From Clostridiales bacterium (GTDB lineage Bacteria > Bacillota_A > Clostridia > Oscillospirales > Oscillospiraceae): a stretch of DNA of 64,000 bases. Made by a program: the position numbers and the translations under genes. The notes under the pieces are model-generated. The model searched no databases, was not told the origin of the DNA, and saw only the letters and a list, made by a program, of their open reading frames with translations. Of this stretch, positions 56,235 to 63,575 are shown piece by piece (the first letter of the stretch is position 1; each line of letters opens with the position of its first letter). Location: NCBI GenBank assembly GCA_004553625.1, contig SFKX01000012.1, positions 13,815 to 77,814 on the forward strand, in the 5' to 3' direction.

Positions 56235-57443
56235 TCAGCAAACGGCGGCGCAGTCCGCCGTTTTAAGCGCCGGTACTTCAGACCAGGTGCGCCCAAGGCT
56301 GACCATCTGACTCGCCGCGTGAGAGTAGCTCGCGTGGGTGTACACGTTCAGCGTCACGCCCGCGTCGGAGTGGCCCATCAGGTATTGCAGGTTCTTGATG
56401 TCCATGCCGGCGTTGGCGTAGTTCGTGCAGAAGGTGTGCCGGAACACGTGGGGCGTAATGTGCGGCAGGGGCTTGTCCGGGTGCAGTTTGCGATACTTCT
56501 TCATGGCCCAGCGCAGCTCGTTTTCGATGTGCAGCGCCACCTTGGGCCTGCCGTTTTTGTCGAGCATGATGAAGCCCGTCAGCCCGTCCACCACTGGTTC
56601 AACTGTGACCTTCGGGCGGTTTGCGAGCATGTTGTTGAGGCTTCGGTACACCGCGTCGGTCATGGGGATGAAGCGGATGCCGCTGGCGGTCTTTGTCGCC
56701 TCCACATGGTATTTGCCGCCCAGCTCGCGCAGGAGCTGGTGGTCCACCCGGATGCGCCGGTTCTTGAAGTCCAGGTCTTTGCGAGTCAGACCGCAGAACT
56801 CACTGACGCGCAGGCCTGTATCCAGCAGCACGACAAACTCGTCATAGTACTTGGAATAGGTCTCGTCCTGCCGGATGAAGTCCATCCAGGTCCTGAGCTG
56901 CTCCTCGGTCAGCGCGATGCGGCGCTCGGAGTCATTCGGAACCACGTCGGTCAGCTTGAAGATAAAGGGGTTCTTGCGTATGGCGTCCTCGTCGCAGGCC
57001 ATCTGGAATGCCGGCTTCACAACGCCGCGGACGCTGGTGATGGTGCTGTAACCCTTGCCGTCCTGGTGCAGCTTCAGGAACCACAGTTTGGCGTCTGAGA
57101 CCTTGACCGTGCATATCCTGCGGCTGCCGAACTCCTCCTTGGCAACTAAGTTCAGCACAAATTTGTAGCCCATCCGCGTGTTGTGGCGCACGCCCTGCTT
57201 TAAGCTGACGTATCTTTTCAGCAGCTCCAGCACCGTTATCTGCCCGGCCTCATAGTCGATGCCGTCGTCGAGCTGCCTTTGCAGTTCCTTCTCCTTGCGG
57301 CGCAGCCCCTGAAGGTCTGAGTCGTAGATGCTGCGGCGCTTGCCGCACAGGTCTGTGTATCTGTATTGGTAGATCAGGTCTCCTCTCTGGCTTTCTCCCG
57401 TTCTCAGGAGGCGGCCCTTGTGGTCTTTGCGTTTATTGCTCAT
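56235..57443 (-). CDS. Tyrosine site-specific integrase (Tn916/phage type)
   Basis: A 402-residue recombinase that integrates and excises the element. ATG 57443 (MSNKRKDHKGRLLRTGESQR) has GAAAGGAG upstream. It has an N-terminal AP2-like/arm-binding part, a SAM-like core-binding domain, and a catalytic domain with R212 (TGLRVSE), K251, H332-VF-R335-H336, H358 (MGHSD) and Y368 (NVYTH). All active-site residues are present, so the enzyme should work. The excisionase gene lies 92 nt upstream. Confidence 0.95.
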   Translation of the reverse strand: MSNKRKDHKGRLLRTGESQRGDLIYQYRYTDLCGKRRSIYDSDLQGLRRKEKELQRQLDDGIDYEAGQITVLELLKRYVSLKQGVRHNTRMGYKFVLNLVAKEEFGSRRICTVKVSDAKLWFLKLHQDGKGYSTITSVRGVVKPAFQMACDEDAIRKNPFIFKLTDVVPNDSERRIALTEEQLRTWMDFIRQDETYSKYYDEFVVLLDTGLRVSEFCGLTRKDLDFKNRRIRVDHQLLRELGGKYHVEATKTASGIRFIPMTDAVYRSLNNMLANRPKVTVEPVVDGLTGFIMLDKNGRPKVALHIENELRWAMKKYRKLHPDKPLPHITPHVFRHTFCTNYANAGMDIKNLQYLMGHSDAGVTLNVYTHASYSHAASQMVSLGRTWSEVPALKTADCAAVC

Positions 57444-57535
57444 GTCCGTGCTCCTTTCAAGGCAAAAGGAACGCCGGTGTGACATACAAATGATACCACA
57501 CCGGCGCCCTTTTTTCTATGAATAATCTGCAAATA

Positions 57536-57733
57536 TCAGATGGAATAGGCCTGCTCTATGTAGCTGTCAAAGAGCCGCTTCTTTATGAGCCGCTTGTTTC
57601 CCACCCAGAGGACGAAATTGCAGCCCTTCTCGTTCGTGAGCTCTCGCAGCTTGCCCGTGCCGATGCCGGAATAGGCCGCGGCTTCCTCAAGGGTCAAATT
57701 GCTCTTTTCCCAGATGGGAACGTCTTTTGCCAT
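57536..57733 (-). CDS. Excisionase (Xis-like, MerR/winged-helix type)
   Basis: A 65-residue DNA-binding protein resembling the Tn916-type excisionase: IWEKSNLTLEEAAAYSGIGT, then FVLWVGNKRLIKKRLFDSYI. It probably directs the adjacent integrase towards excision. ATG 57733 has GGAGG 8 nt upstream; the ATG two codons earlier is too close to it. It lies between the relaxase and integrase genes. Confidence 0.88.
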   Translation of the reverse strand: MAKDVPIWEKSNLTLEEAAAYSGIGTGKLRELTNEKGCNFVLWVGNKRLIKKRLFDSYIEQAYSI

Positions 57734-57747
57734 AGGCATTACCTCCT

Positions 57748-58686
57748 TTATTTGCTCACAGTCTCGCGCTCCCGCGCGGCGCTGCGGCCCTGATACTGCT
57801 TCAGCACCTCCGGCGGGAGCCTTCCGATGATGGCCAGCGCCGCCTCGTAGTCGCGCCGGAGCTGGTTATCCCTCAGCTTCTTGAGGGTGCTCTCCGAGCG
57901 GAGCGCCTTGAGCTCTGCCCCGGTGCTGTCGAAGGCGGCCTTGTACTTTTTGAGCTCCGTGCCCATGCGCTCGACGTCTGGGATGTACCTGTCGAGCAGG
58001 GCGGAGATCTGGCGGACGCGCTCCTTGTAGTTGCCGAGCTTCACGTCGGAGAGCAGCGCGTCCAGCTTCTGCTTTTGCCGCGTCAGACGGGTCATCTGCT
58101 TGAAGAGCCGGGGAGGGATGTGCTCGCGCCCGGTCTCGCCGGCGCTCTCGCCGCGATCCAGCTCGGGGTAGGACTCAGCCATGTGTGTCCAGAAGGCATC
58201 CTGCCACTCGCCGAGCTTCTTCTTGTTCCCGACTATCTCCTTCGCGCTCAGCCGCCCGTCGGAGGTCAGCGGCACGAAGCAGAGGTGCATGTGCGGCGTC
58301 TTCTCGTCCATGTGTACCACGGCGGAGAGGAAGGTCCCGGCGTCCTGGCGCCGGCCTATAAACTCCATGGCCCGCTCGAAAAACGCCCTGACCTCTCCCT
58401 CTGGCCGCCCCTCGAAAAACTCCGGGCTCGCCGTGACGAGCACCTCAACCACCCGGACGCTGTCCTTGCGCGTGCGGCAGCCCGCCTCGCGGATGAGCCG
58501 TTCGGCTTCCTGGCGGTAGCGCCCGGCGGGCTCTGCCAGGTGAAAGTTCAGCCCGCTGCGCCCCGTGTCGATGTCCGGGTTGCTCGCGTACTTCTCCTTC
58601 CGCCTCTCATTGTGGGCCTCAATGTCGTGAACGCCGGGGCCCTTGTATTTTGCAAAACGCAGTATTGCATACTGCGGCTTCGGCAT
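57748..58686 (-). CDS. MOBV relaxase (Mob/Pre family)
   Basis: A 312-residue relaxase that nicks oriT for conjugative mobilization by a helper system. The metal motif H125-MDEKTP-H132-M-H134 (HxDExxPHxH) is intact. H25 in EAHNERRKEKYASNPDID is at the position of the catalytic His of pMV158 MobM. The C-terminal third is helical/coiled coil. A pMV158-like nic sequence lies about 3.7 kb away at 62411-62420, and a 34-bp palindrome lies just upstream of the gene. Confidence 0.94.
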   Translation of the reverse strand: MPKPQYAILRFAKYKGPGVHDIEAHNERRKEKYASNPDIDTGRSGLNFHLAEPAGRYRQEAERLIREAGCRTRKDSVRVVEVLVTASPEFFEGRPEGEVRAFFERAMEFIGRRQDAGTFLSAVVHMDEKTPHMHLCFVPLTSDGRLSAKEIVGNKKKLGEWQDAFWTHMAESYPELDRGESAGETGREHIPPRLFKQMTRLTRQKQKLDALLSDVKLGNYKERVRQISALLDRYIPDVERMGTELKKYKAAFDSTGAELKALRSESTLKKLRDNQLRRDYEAALAIIGRLPPEVLKQYQGRSAARERETVSK

Positions 58687-58720
58687 TGAAATACCTCCAT
58701 TCTGTGTTCTGAAAGCTGCA

Positions 58721-58754
58721 AGCGCCGTACGTACCGTACAGTACGTACAGCGCT
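58721..58754. repeat. 34-bp GTAC-rich palindrome upstream of the relaxase gene
   Basis: AGCGC (58721-58725) and GCGCT (58750-58754) enclose two GTACGTAC blocks (58727-58734, 58741-58748). It lies in the 75-bp gap between the helicase stop and the relaxase start. It may be an operator for relaxase expression or a secondary structure in the transcript; no T-run follows, so it is not a terminator. Confidence 0.75.
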
Positions 58755-58761
58755 TTCCAGT

Positions 58762-60090
58762 TCACCGCCTGAAAAACGAGGGCCTTGCCAGCACCTCGAT
58801 GCCCACAAAGCCCCGCACCCGCTTCCCGGCGGCGTAGATGTTGTTCGTGGCCTCCACCTTGTAGAACGCCTCGTTCTGCGCAAGCTCCGAGCTGAGGCGG
58901 TTTGCCGAGAGCGGCTTGCGCACGTTGTCTTCGCACCAAAGCTTGTAGGCCTCGTACAGCGCCCGCGAGCTGGCCTCTGCGTCGGCCCGGAAGCGGATGT
59001 AGCCCTCGGAGCGCAGGAACTCAATGACGTTGTTGCTGCTGCGCTTCACCGTCTCGACGTTTTCCCGCGCCTTACCGCTGAGGCTGAACTGGTAGTTGTT
59101 TGCGAGCAGCCGGTTCAGTCCCTCGAGGCACCAGAGAAAGATGCCCTCCGCCTCGTCAGCCAGCTTCTCGGCGAGGAAGGGGTCGTCCACCCGCCCCGCC
59201 GGGCGGTCCTTGGTCGTCAGCACGATCTGCCGCCGGAAGAAGCCGTCGGAGCGATCGTGCAGCGCCGTCAGCGCCCCGTTGCCGAAGCAGAGGAAGCGGG
59301 CGTAGAGGCGGCTCTGGTAGCTCTGCACGCCCTTGCGCTCAAGATCCATCTTGCACTCGGCGGTGACGATGGACTTGATGTAGTTCGTCTTGGGCAGGGC
59401 GGCCATGTCCATGTCGTCGTCCACCATCAGCAGCTTGTTTTCGAGGTCGGCGCGGCTGAAGCGGTTGTTCTCCACCTTCTGTATGCTGGTCATATTCATG
59501 CTGTCGCCGAGCAGCGAGCGCATGACGAGCCCGATGCGGCTCTTGCCCTCGCCGCCCTTGCCGATGAGCAGCAGCATCTTTTGCCCCTTGGTCGAGGGAA
59601 TGAGGCAGTAGCCCAGGTACTCCTGCAGGGTGGGGATGTCCTCCGGCTCCAGCAGCTCGGAGAGGAAGCCCAGCCAGCGCTCCGGTTTCGGGGCGTTCGG
59701 CTCGTAGCGCACCTTCAGCCGGTTGCTGCACCAGGCCTTGTCCTCCGTGAAGCTGCCGTTCAGGAAATAGGTGCCGTTCGCCACATGGATGCGGTCAGTC
59801 TCGATGGGCAGGGGCGGGGAATAAGCCGTCAGCTTGAGTGCCGCGAGCAGGTTCGTCACCGCCTTGGAGATGCCGGAGCTCAGACAGCCCGAGACCTCCT
59901 CAAGTATCATCCGGCTTATACCGCCCTCGTCCTCCACCGCGCCGTCAACCGTGAAGAGCCGCCCGTGCACGCACTTCATCGGGTGCCGCCCCAGGAAGTC
60001 GGAGCAGAACTGCACCTCGTCTATCTTCTTTCCGTCGTACCAGGAGGGCAGCCTTGCGCCCTCGGACGTGTTTTCGTGCCTGTCTTCCAA
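58762..60090 (-). CDS. Replicative SF3 helicase / P4-type primase C-terminal protein
   Basis: A 442-residue protein of the phage/plasmid primase (P4 family, D5-like) type. Walker A is GKGGEGKS (177-184), Walker B LLMVDDDMD (D224-226), followed by a sensor region FLCFGNGALTALHDRSDGFF with Arg residues. Such helicases let mobile elements replicate after excision or transfer. The gene starts 4 nt after the stop of the CHC2 primase gene, its likely partner. Confidence 0.9.
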   Translation of the reverse strand: MEDRHENTSEGARLPSWYDGKKIDEVQFCSDFLGRHPMKCVHGRLFTVDGAVEDEGGISRMILEEVSGCLSSGISKAVTNLLAALKLTAYSPPLPIETDRIHVANGTYFLNGSFTEDKAWCSNRLKVRYEPNAPKPERWLGFLSELLEPEDIPTLQEYLGYCLIPSTKGQKMLLLIGKGGEGKSRIGLVMRSLLGDSMNMTSIQKVENNRFSRADLENKLLMVDDDMDMAALPKTNYIKSIVTAECKMDLERKGVQSYQSRLYARFLCFGNGALTALHDRSDGFFRRQIVLTTKDRPAGRVDDPFLAEKLADEAEGIFLWCLEGLNRLLANNYQFSLSGKARENVETVKRSSNNVIEFLRSEGYIRFRADAEASSRALYEAYKLWCEDNVRKPLSANRLSSELAQNEAFYKVEATNNIYAAGKRVRGFVGIEVLARPSFFRR

Positions 60091-60094
60091 AGTC

Positions 60095-60625
60095 TCATAC
60101 CTCCATTTTCAAGTCCCGCGCCAGCCGGGCAGCCTCCGCCCGCGCCCCGGCGTCGCCGAAGGTCAGCTCGTCGAGCAGATACTCCGCGTATTCGAGCTCT
60201 CGGCAGGCCGCCGCAAAGCGCGCGTCAAAGTCGTCGCCCGGCCTTCTCGGCGCAAACTCGGCCTTACGTCGCCTGAGCGCCCGGCAATGCTCGGATAAAC
60301 GCAAAAAGCACAGCCGCTCGTCTTTCCCAAGCCGCTGTGCTTCGTCGTGTTTCTTCGGTTTTTCCTGAGCCGTCCCAAAGTCCGCCGCCAGCTTCCGCGC
60401 CGCCTCAAGGGGCGTGAGCCGAAAGAGCCGGGCCGCAAAGTCGATGCAGTCCCCATGCGCCCCGCAGGCGAAGCAGTGGAAGTGGCCGCCGTCCACATAT
60501 AGGCTCGGCCGCCGGTCATCGTGAAACGGACACCGCGCCATCCCGCGCCCGCCCACCCGAACTCCATACCTCTCCGCCGCCTCCCGAACCCCGACCCGCG
60601 CCTTGACGCTTACAAATATATCCAT
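60095..60625 (-). CDS. CHC2 zinc-finger primase-like protein
   Basis: A 176-residue protein. The zinc finger typical of DnaG-type primases is complete: C32-PF-H35 and C51-FA-C54 (CPFHDDRRPSLYV, FHCFACGAHGD). There is no TOPRIM domain, so priming must use the following helicase/primase protein or a host enzyme. ATG 60625 with AGGAGGT is chosen over the TTG one codon earlier. The C-terminal half is basic and helical. Confidence 0.9.
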   Translation of the reverse strand: MDIFVSVKARVGVREAAERYGVRVGGRGMARCPFHDDRRPSLYVDGGHFHCFACGAHGDCIDFAARLFRLTPLEAARKLAADFGTAQEKPKKHDEAQRLGKDERLCFLRLSEHCRALRRRKAEFAPRRPGDDFDARFAAACRELEYAEYLLDELTFGDAGARAEAARLARDLKMEV

Positions 60626-60764
60626 CAAAGACCTCCTTTCACCCGAGTATACGCGAATAAAGTCTTAGACCCACAAAATCCGGCACTTCCGCAAGAATCC
60701 CACCCCGCCGCCCCTCCAAGCCTTGCAGAAATGCAAGCCGCCAGGTGCCGCAAAATGTAATAGC

Positions 60765-60793
60765 TTGTAATACATGAGCCGGCAGTTTATAAT
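60765..60793 (+). promoter_or_regulatory. Promoter of the element's regulator-sigma operon
   Basis: TTGTAA (60765-60770), 17-bp spacer, TATAAT (60788-60793). GTAATA sequences recur around the -35 (60757-60774) and may be operator half-sites. The divergent primase gene starts 140 bp upstream. Confidence 0.78.
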
Positions 60794-60835
60794 AAAATAT
60801 GGTTATTTACGATACTGTATGGAAGAGGTGTCGCG

Positions 60836-61633
60836 ATGAAACAGACCTGGTTGCCCGGCAAGATACGCGACCGTATCCGTGACCTGATGAAGGAGCGCGG
60901 GCTCACGCAGGCCGAGCTCGCCCTGCGCATCGGTACGACGGAGAGTACGCTCAGCCGCTTTTTGAGCGGCAAAACGGACAAGCTCGGCGACGAGAGCATC
61001 ATCCGCCTCGCCCGCACCTTCGACGTCTCCACCGACTTCCTCCTGGGCGAGAGCGACGTGCCCGACCGCGTGAATTACGACATCTCCGAACTCGGCCTCT
61101 CCGTGCAGGCCGCAAGGAACCTCTATACGAAGAAAGTGGATCCCCGCGTCGTAAACCGCCTGCTCGAAAGCCCGAAATTCGCCGAGACGACCTACCAGAT
61201 CGCCAGCTTTCTCAGCGACGAGCTCGCCTCGGGTTTCGCCGCGCAGAACCAGATCTACGCCTCTGCCGCCGCGCTGCTCAAGGGCTCGCCGGAGGCTGCC
61301 GCGGACGCCGAGCGCCTGAAAACGCCGATACATCAGGTCGAGCTGCAAAATATCGAGGACTCCTTCATGCGCGCAGTCCGCGAGATTAAAAGGGAGGTCG
61401 GCTCCGACGTCGCCGCATCCAAGGAGCTGACCGCGCAGGCGGTGAAGCGCATCTATTCCGAGCTGACCCGAGGCCAGAGCAAGCCCCTGCGCAAGATATC
61501 GCCCGAGCAGCTCTCACAGGCCGTGGCGCGCTCGGTGTCGCACCTGCCAGGCGTGGACGAGGAGAGCGTGAAGCAGCTGTTCCTGTCGATGATAGGCGGC
61601 ACAAAGAGCAATGAAGAGCCTGCTGAGCAATGA
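60836..61633 (+). CDS. XRE-family regulator of the element
   Basis: A 265-residue protein with an N-terminal Cro/CI helix-turn-helix (RIRDLMKERGLTQAELALRI, TTESTLSRFLSGKTDKLGDE) and a long helical C-terminal domain with no known protease or ligand motif. It is divergent from the replication/mobilization genes and overlaps the sigma factor gene by 23 nt. This position suggests it controls the switch between integrated and mobile states. Confidence 0.85.
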   Translation: MKQTWLPGKIRDRIRDLMKERGLTQAELALRIGTTESTLSRFLSGKTDKLGDESIIRLARTFDVSTDFLLGESDVPDRVNYDISELGLSVQAARNLYTKKVDPRVVNRLLESPKFAETTYQIASFLSDELASGFAAQNQIYASAAALLKGSPEAAADAERLKTPIHQVELQNIEDSFMRAVREIKREVGSDVAASKELTAQAVKRIYSELTRGQSKPLRKISPEQLSQAVARSVSHLPGVDEESVKQLFLSMIGGTKSNEEPAEQ

Positions 61634-62222
61634 GGAGCTCTGCGCGTCTGCCCGCCGGGGCGACGCCGGCGCGCGGAACGAACTTGTCGAGAACAACCTG
61701 GGCTTTATCCGAAAAACGGCCAATGAGCTGTGGAACTCGCAGCGAGAATTGAATACCGACCTGCTGCTCGACAGGGAGGACTTGGAGCAGGAGGGCACAC
61801 TCGGACTGCTCCGATGTGTCGATACCTTCGACCCGGAGAGCGGCGGGAAATTCCTGAGCTATGCCGCCCCGGCCGTGCGCAATGCCATGCTGGACAGCAT
61901 ACGCGAGCGCAGCCGGACTTTCGAGGCGCAGAACATCGGTAGCCGCATTTCTCTTGAGTCCGCCGCCCTCGACGGGACCAGATATACGCCTGAGCAGCTG
62001 TACCTGGAGCGGGAAAGTTTTGAGGAACTGCACGCGGCGCTGGGCCGCATCGAGCCGAGGGAGCGGGGGTATATCGAGTACCGCTTCGCCTTCGACGACG
62101 AGGACACGGAGCGCACGCTGACGCAGACGGCCCGGCACTTCCACCTGTCGGAGAGCCGCGCGCGGGCGACGGAGCGCCTGGCCCTGGACGATGTGCGCCT
62201 GGAGCTGCCGTGGTGGTATTGA
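61611..62222 (+). CDS. Sigma-70 family RNA polymerase sigma factor of the element
   Basis: A 203-residue sigma-like protein. Region 2 is visible in NNLGFIRKTANELWNSQREL, DLEQEGTLGLLRCVDTFDPE and FLSYAAPAVRNAMLDSIRER. Region 4 is visible in PRERGYIEYRFAFDDEDTER, TLTQTARHFHLSESRARATE (helix-turn-helix). It overlaps the XRE gene, so the two are translationally linked. It probably redirects host polymerase to element promoters; those promoters were not identified. Confidence 0.88.
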   Translation: MKSLLSNEELCASARRGDAGARNELVENNLGFIRKTANELWNSQRELNTDLLLDREDLEQEGTLGLLRCVDTFDPESGGKFLSYAAPAVRNAMLDSIRERSRTFEAQNIGSRISLESAALDGTRYTPEQLYLERESFEELHAALGRIEPRERGYIEYRFAFDDEDTERTLTQTARHFHLSESRARATERLALDDVRLELPWWY

Positions 62223-62408
62223 GACGCGTCGCTGCGGCGGGTGTGTAGCCCTTTCGCGCCCCGGCGACGCCGCTTCGCCGCGCGCCTCAAGACGAACAGA
62301 GGATATCCGCCGGCTGCCCCGCCCGCGGATATCCTCCGTTCTGCCGGCGCGTGAAAGTGCCCGTGCTGCCCCGCACAGCCCCTTTCCCGCCCCGGCGGCC
62401 GCAAAAGG

Positions 62409-62436
62409 TCTAACACACTAGACTTTGCCAGCAAAG
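62409..62436 (-). other. oriT of pMV158/MOBV type
   Basis: The minus strand reads CTTT-GCTGGC-AAAG followed by TCTAGTGTGTTAGA. TAGTGTGTTA (62420-62411) equals the nic site known for the MobM relaxase of pMV158 (cut after TAGTGTG), and the CTTT/AAAG inverted repeat before it is also in the pMV158 position. This matches the MOBV relaxase at 57748-58686. The predicted nick is between 62414 and 62413 on the minus strand. Confidence 0.8.
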
Positions 62437-62574
62437 CCGTGCGCCAACAGGGCGCTCCCGCCCCTGTTGGATGACCCCGGGCCAAGGGGCAAGCCCCTTT
62501 GGAAACCCCACATGTCCGCACCCCACCGCGCCCGCCGTGCTCCCGCACCCCGCCCCCGCCGTGTCCGGACATCA

Positions 62575-62626
62575 AAAACAGGAACAGATACCCGCCGGGG
62601 CTATGGCAGGCATCTGTTCCTGTTTT
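62575..62626. terminator. Long inverted repeat with T-run at the end of the oriT region
   Basis: AAAACAGGAACAGAT (62575-62589) and its exact complement (62612-62626) around a 22-nt loop, with A/T-runs at both edges. It is a probable bidirectional terminator, and it marks the point where base composition falls. Confidence 0.75.
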
Positions 62627-62785
62627 ATTTCGGCAAAAGCCGAAACTATGGACGTGTAACTATTGCAATAGTGAATGTGACTGTGCACATAAAGCACAGC
62701 TTTTGCATATGCACTGATAGTCGAAAAATTGAAGGCATCGCAACACTTTTCTCGCAAACGGATAGAAAAAACCGCAAACTTCTGG

Positions 62786-62791
62786 TATACT
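62786..62791 (+). promoter_or_regulatory. Extended -10 promoter candidate of the BREX-type cargo
   Basis: TGGTATACT (extended TGn plus TATACT at 62786-62791) with no clear -35. A 14-bp palindrome ACTATTGCAATAGT (62659-62672) lies upstream and may be an operator for the small XRE protein. Confidence 0.5.
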
Positions 62792-62844
62792 AAAAAATAA
62801 GTCATTTTTAGGCGTCGGTGGTTATTATTGTTTTGAGGTGAAAT

Positions 62845-63063
62845 ATGGCTATTTCATATAAGAAATTGTTCAAGTTACTTATAGACCGCGATCTAAAGAA
62901 AAAAGACCTGCGAGATATGACCGGAATCAGCTACGCCACTCTACGAAAGCTTGAACGCGGTGAAAACATTATGGCTGATGTGCTTGACAGCATTTGCACT
63001 GCACTTGAGTGTGATTTGGGGGATATTGCAGAAGTTATCTTAGAGCCGGCCCCAAAACAATGA
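62845..63063 (+). CDS. Small XRE-type regulator at the head of the BREX-like cargo
   Basis: A 72-residue Cro/C1-type helix-turn-helix protein: LLIDRDLKKKDLRDMTGISY, ATLRKLERGENIMADVLDSI. GAGGTG lies before the ATG. Codon use and base composition are more AT-rich than in the genes before it. It precedes the brxA/brxB-like genes on the same strand, where a transcriptional regulator of the defence operon would be expected. Confidence 0.85.
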   Translation: MAISYKKLFKLLIDRDLKKKDLRDMTGISYATLRKLERGENIMADVLDSICTALECDLGDIAEVILEPAPKQ

Positions 63064-63086
63064 CTTGCCTGGAGAGAAATTGAACT

Positions 63087-63561
63087 ATGCATGCAAACTA
63101 CGATAAGGCTAAAAAGGAAACGAGCCCTTACTCCGCGGTTATTACGAGAGAGCAGTTCTTGTTTTATGAGATGCGTACAACTGCAAAGCTTGTCGATCAG
63201 GGGTTGACTGAAAATCAGATCGTTGAGAAGATAGCTTCAGAAAACCTGTTTCAATATCCCACAGAAAAGTCCGTGCGCAAAATGGCTTTTGCTTGCATAC
63301 GGAGACCTTTCCTTCAGCAGATTGGATCTGAACGTTTTTATGATGCGTTTGCAAGAGCAAGATGATTGGGTTGCATCCTGGAGCGACAGCACCATCGTAA
63401 AAATCGAGCAGGTTATAGCCAGAGTTCTGGTGGAAAACGAATACCTCGACAGCGTGACTTCCGACCACTTAAATCCGGTCCTTATCTACCCTCTACTTGA
63501 AAATGCGATCCGGAATAGCGGCGATACAAAGGCCCTGTCCGCATTTAACTGCTTTGTCTGA
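63087..63561 (+). pseudogene. brxA-like gene (DUF1819), interrupted by an out-of-frame deletion or frameshift
   Basis: The first reading frame (63087-63365) gives a DUF1819-like N-terminus: ITREQFLFYEMRTTAKLVDQ, ENLFQYPTEKSVRKMAFACI. The matching C-terminus is in the next frame (to 63561): LDLNVFMMRLQEQDDWVASW, SDSTIVKIEQVIARVLVENE. The joint coding length, about 158 codons, is shorter than the ~200 residues usual for BrxA; the missing part would be the middle. The break lies around 63300-63325. An assembly error or a variant short protein pair cannot be excluded. BrxA is a small protein of BREX phage-defence systems. Confidence 0.72.
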
Positions 63562-63575
63562 AGGAGAATGGAACT

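Larger units (their letters stand above)
62223..62640. other. GC-rich non-coding region containing oriT
   Basis: Over 400 bp without a credible gene. It holds the pMV158-like nic region (62409-62436), a hairpin AAGGGGC-AA-GCCCCTT near 62488-62504, and a 15-bp-stem inverted repeat (62575-62626). This is the expected layout of a transfer-origin region. Confidence 0.75.

Noticed and set aside
62223..62640. Several short plus-strand open frames in the oriT region
   Set aside because: They are low-complexity Pro/Arg translations without ribosome binding sites or recognisable domains; the region is better explained as transfer-origin DNA.
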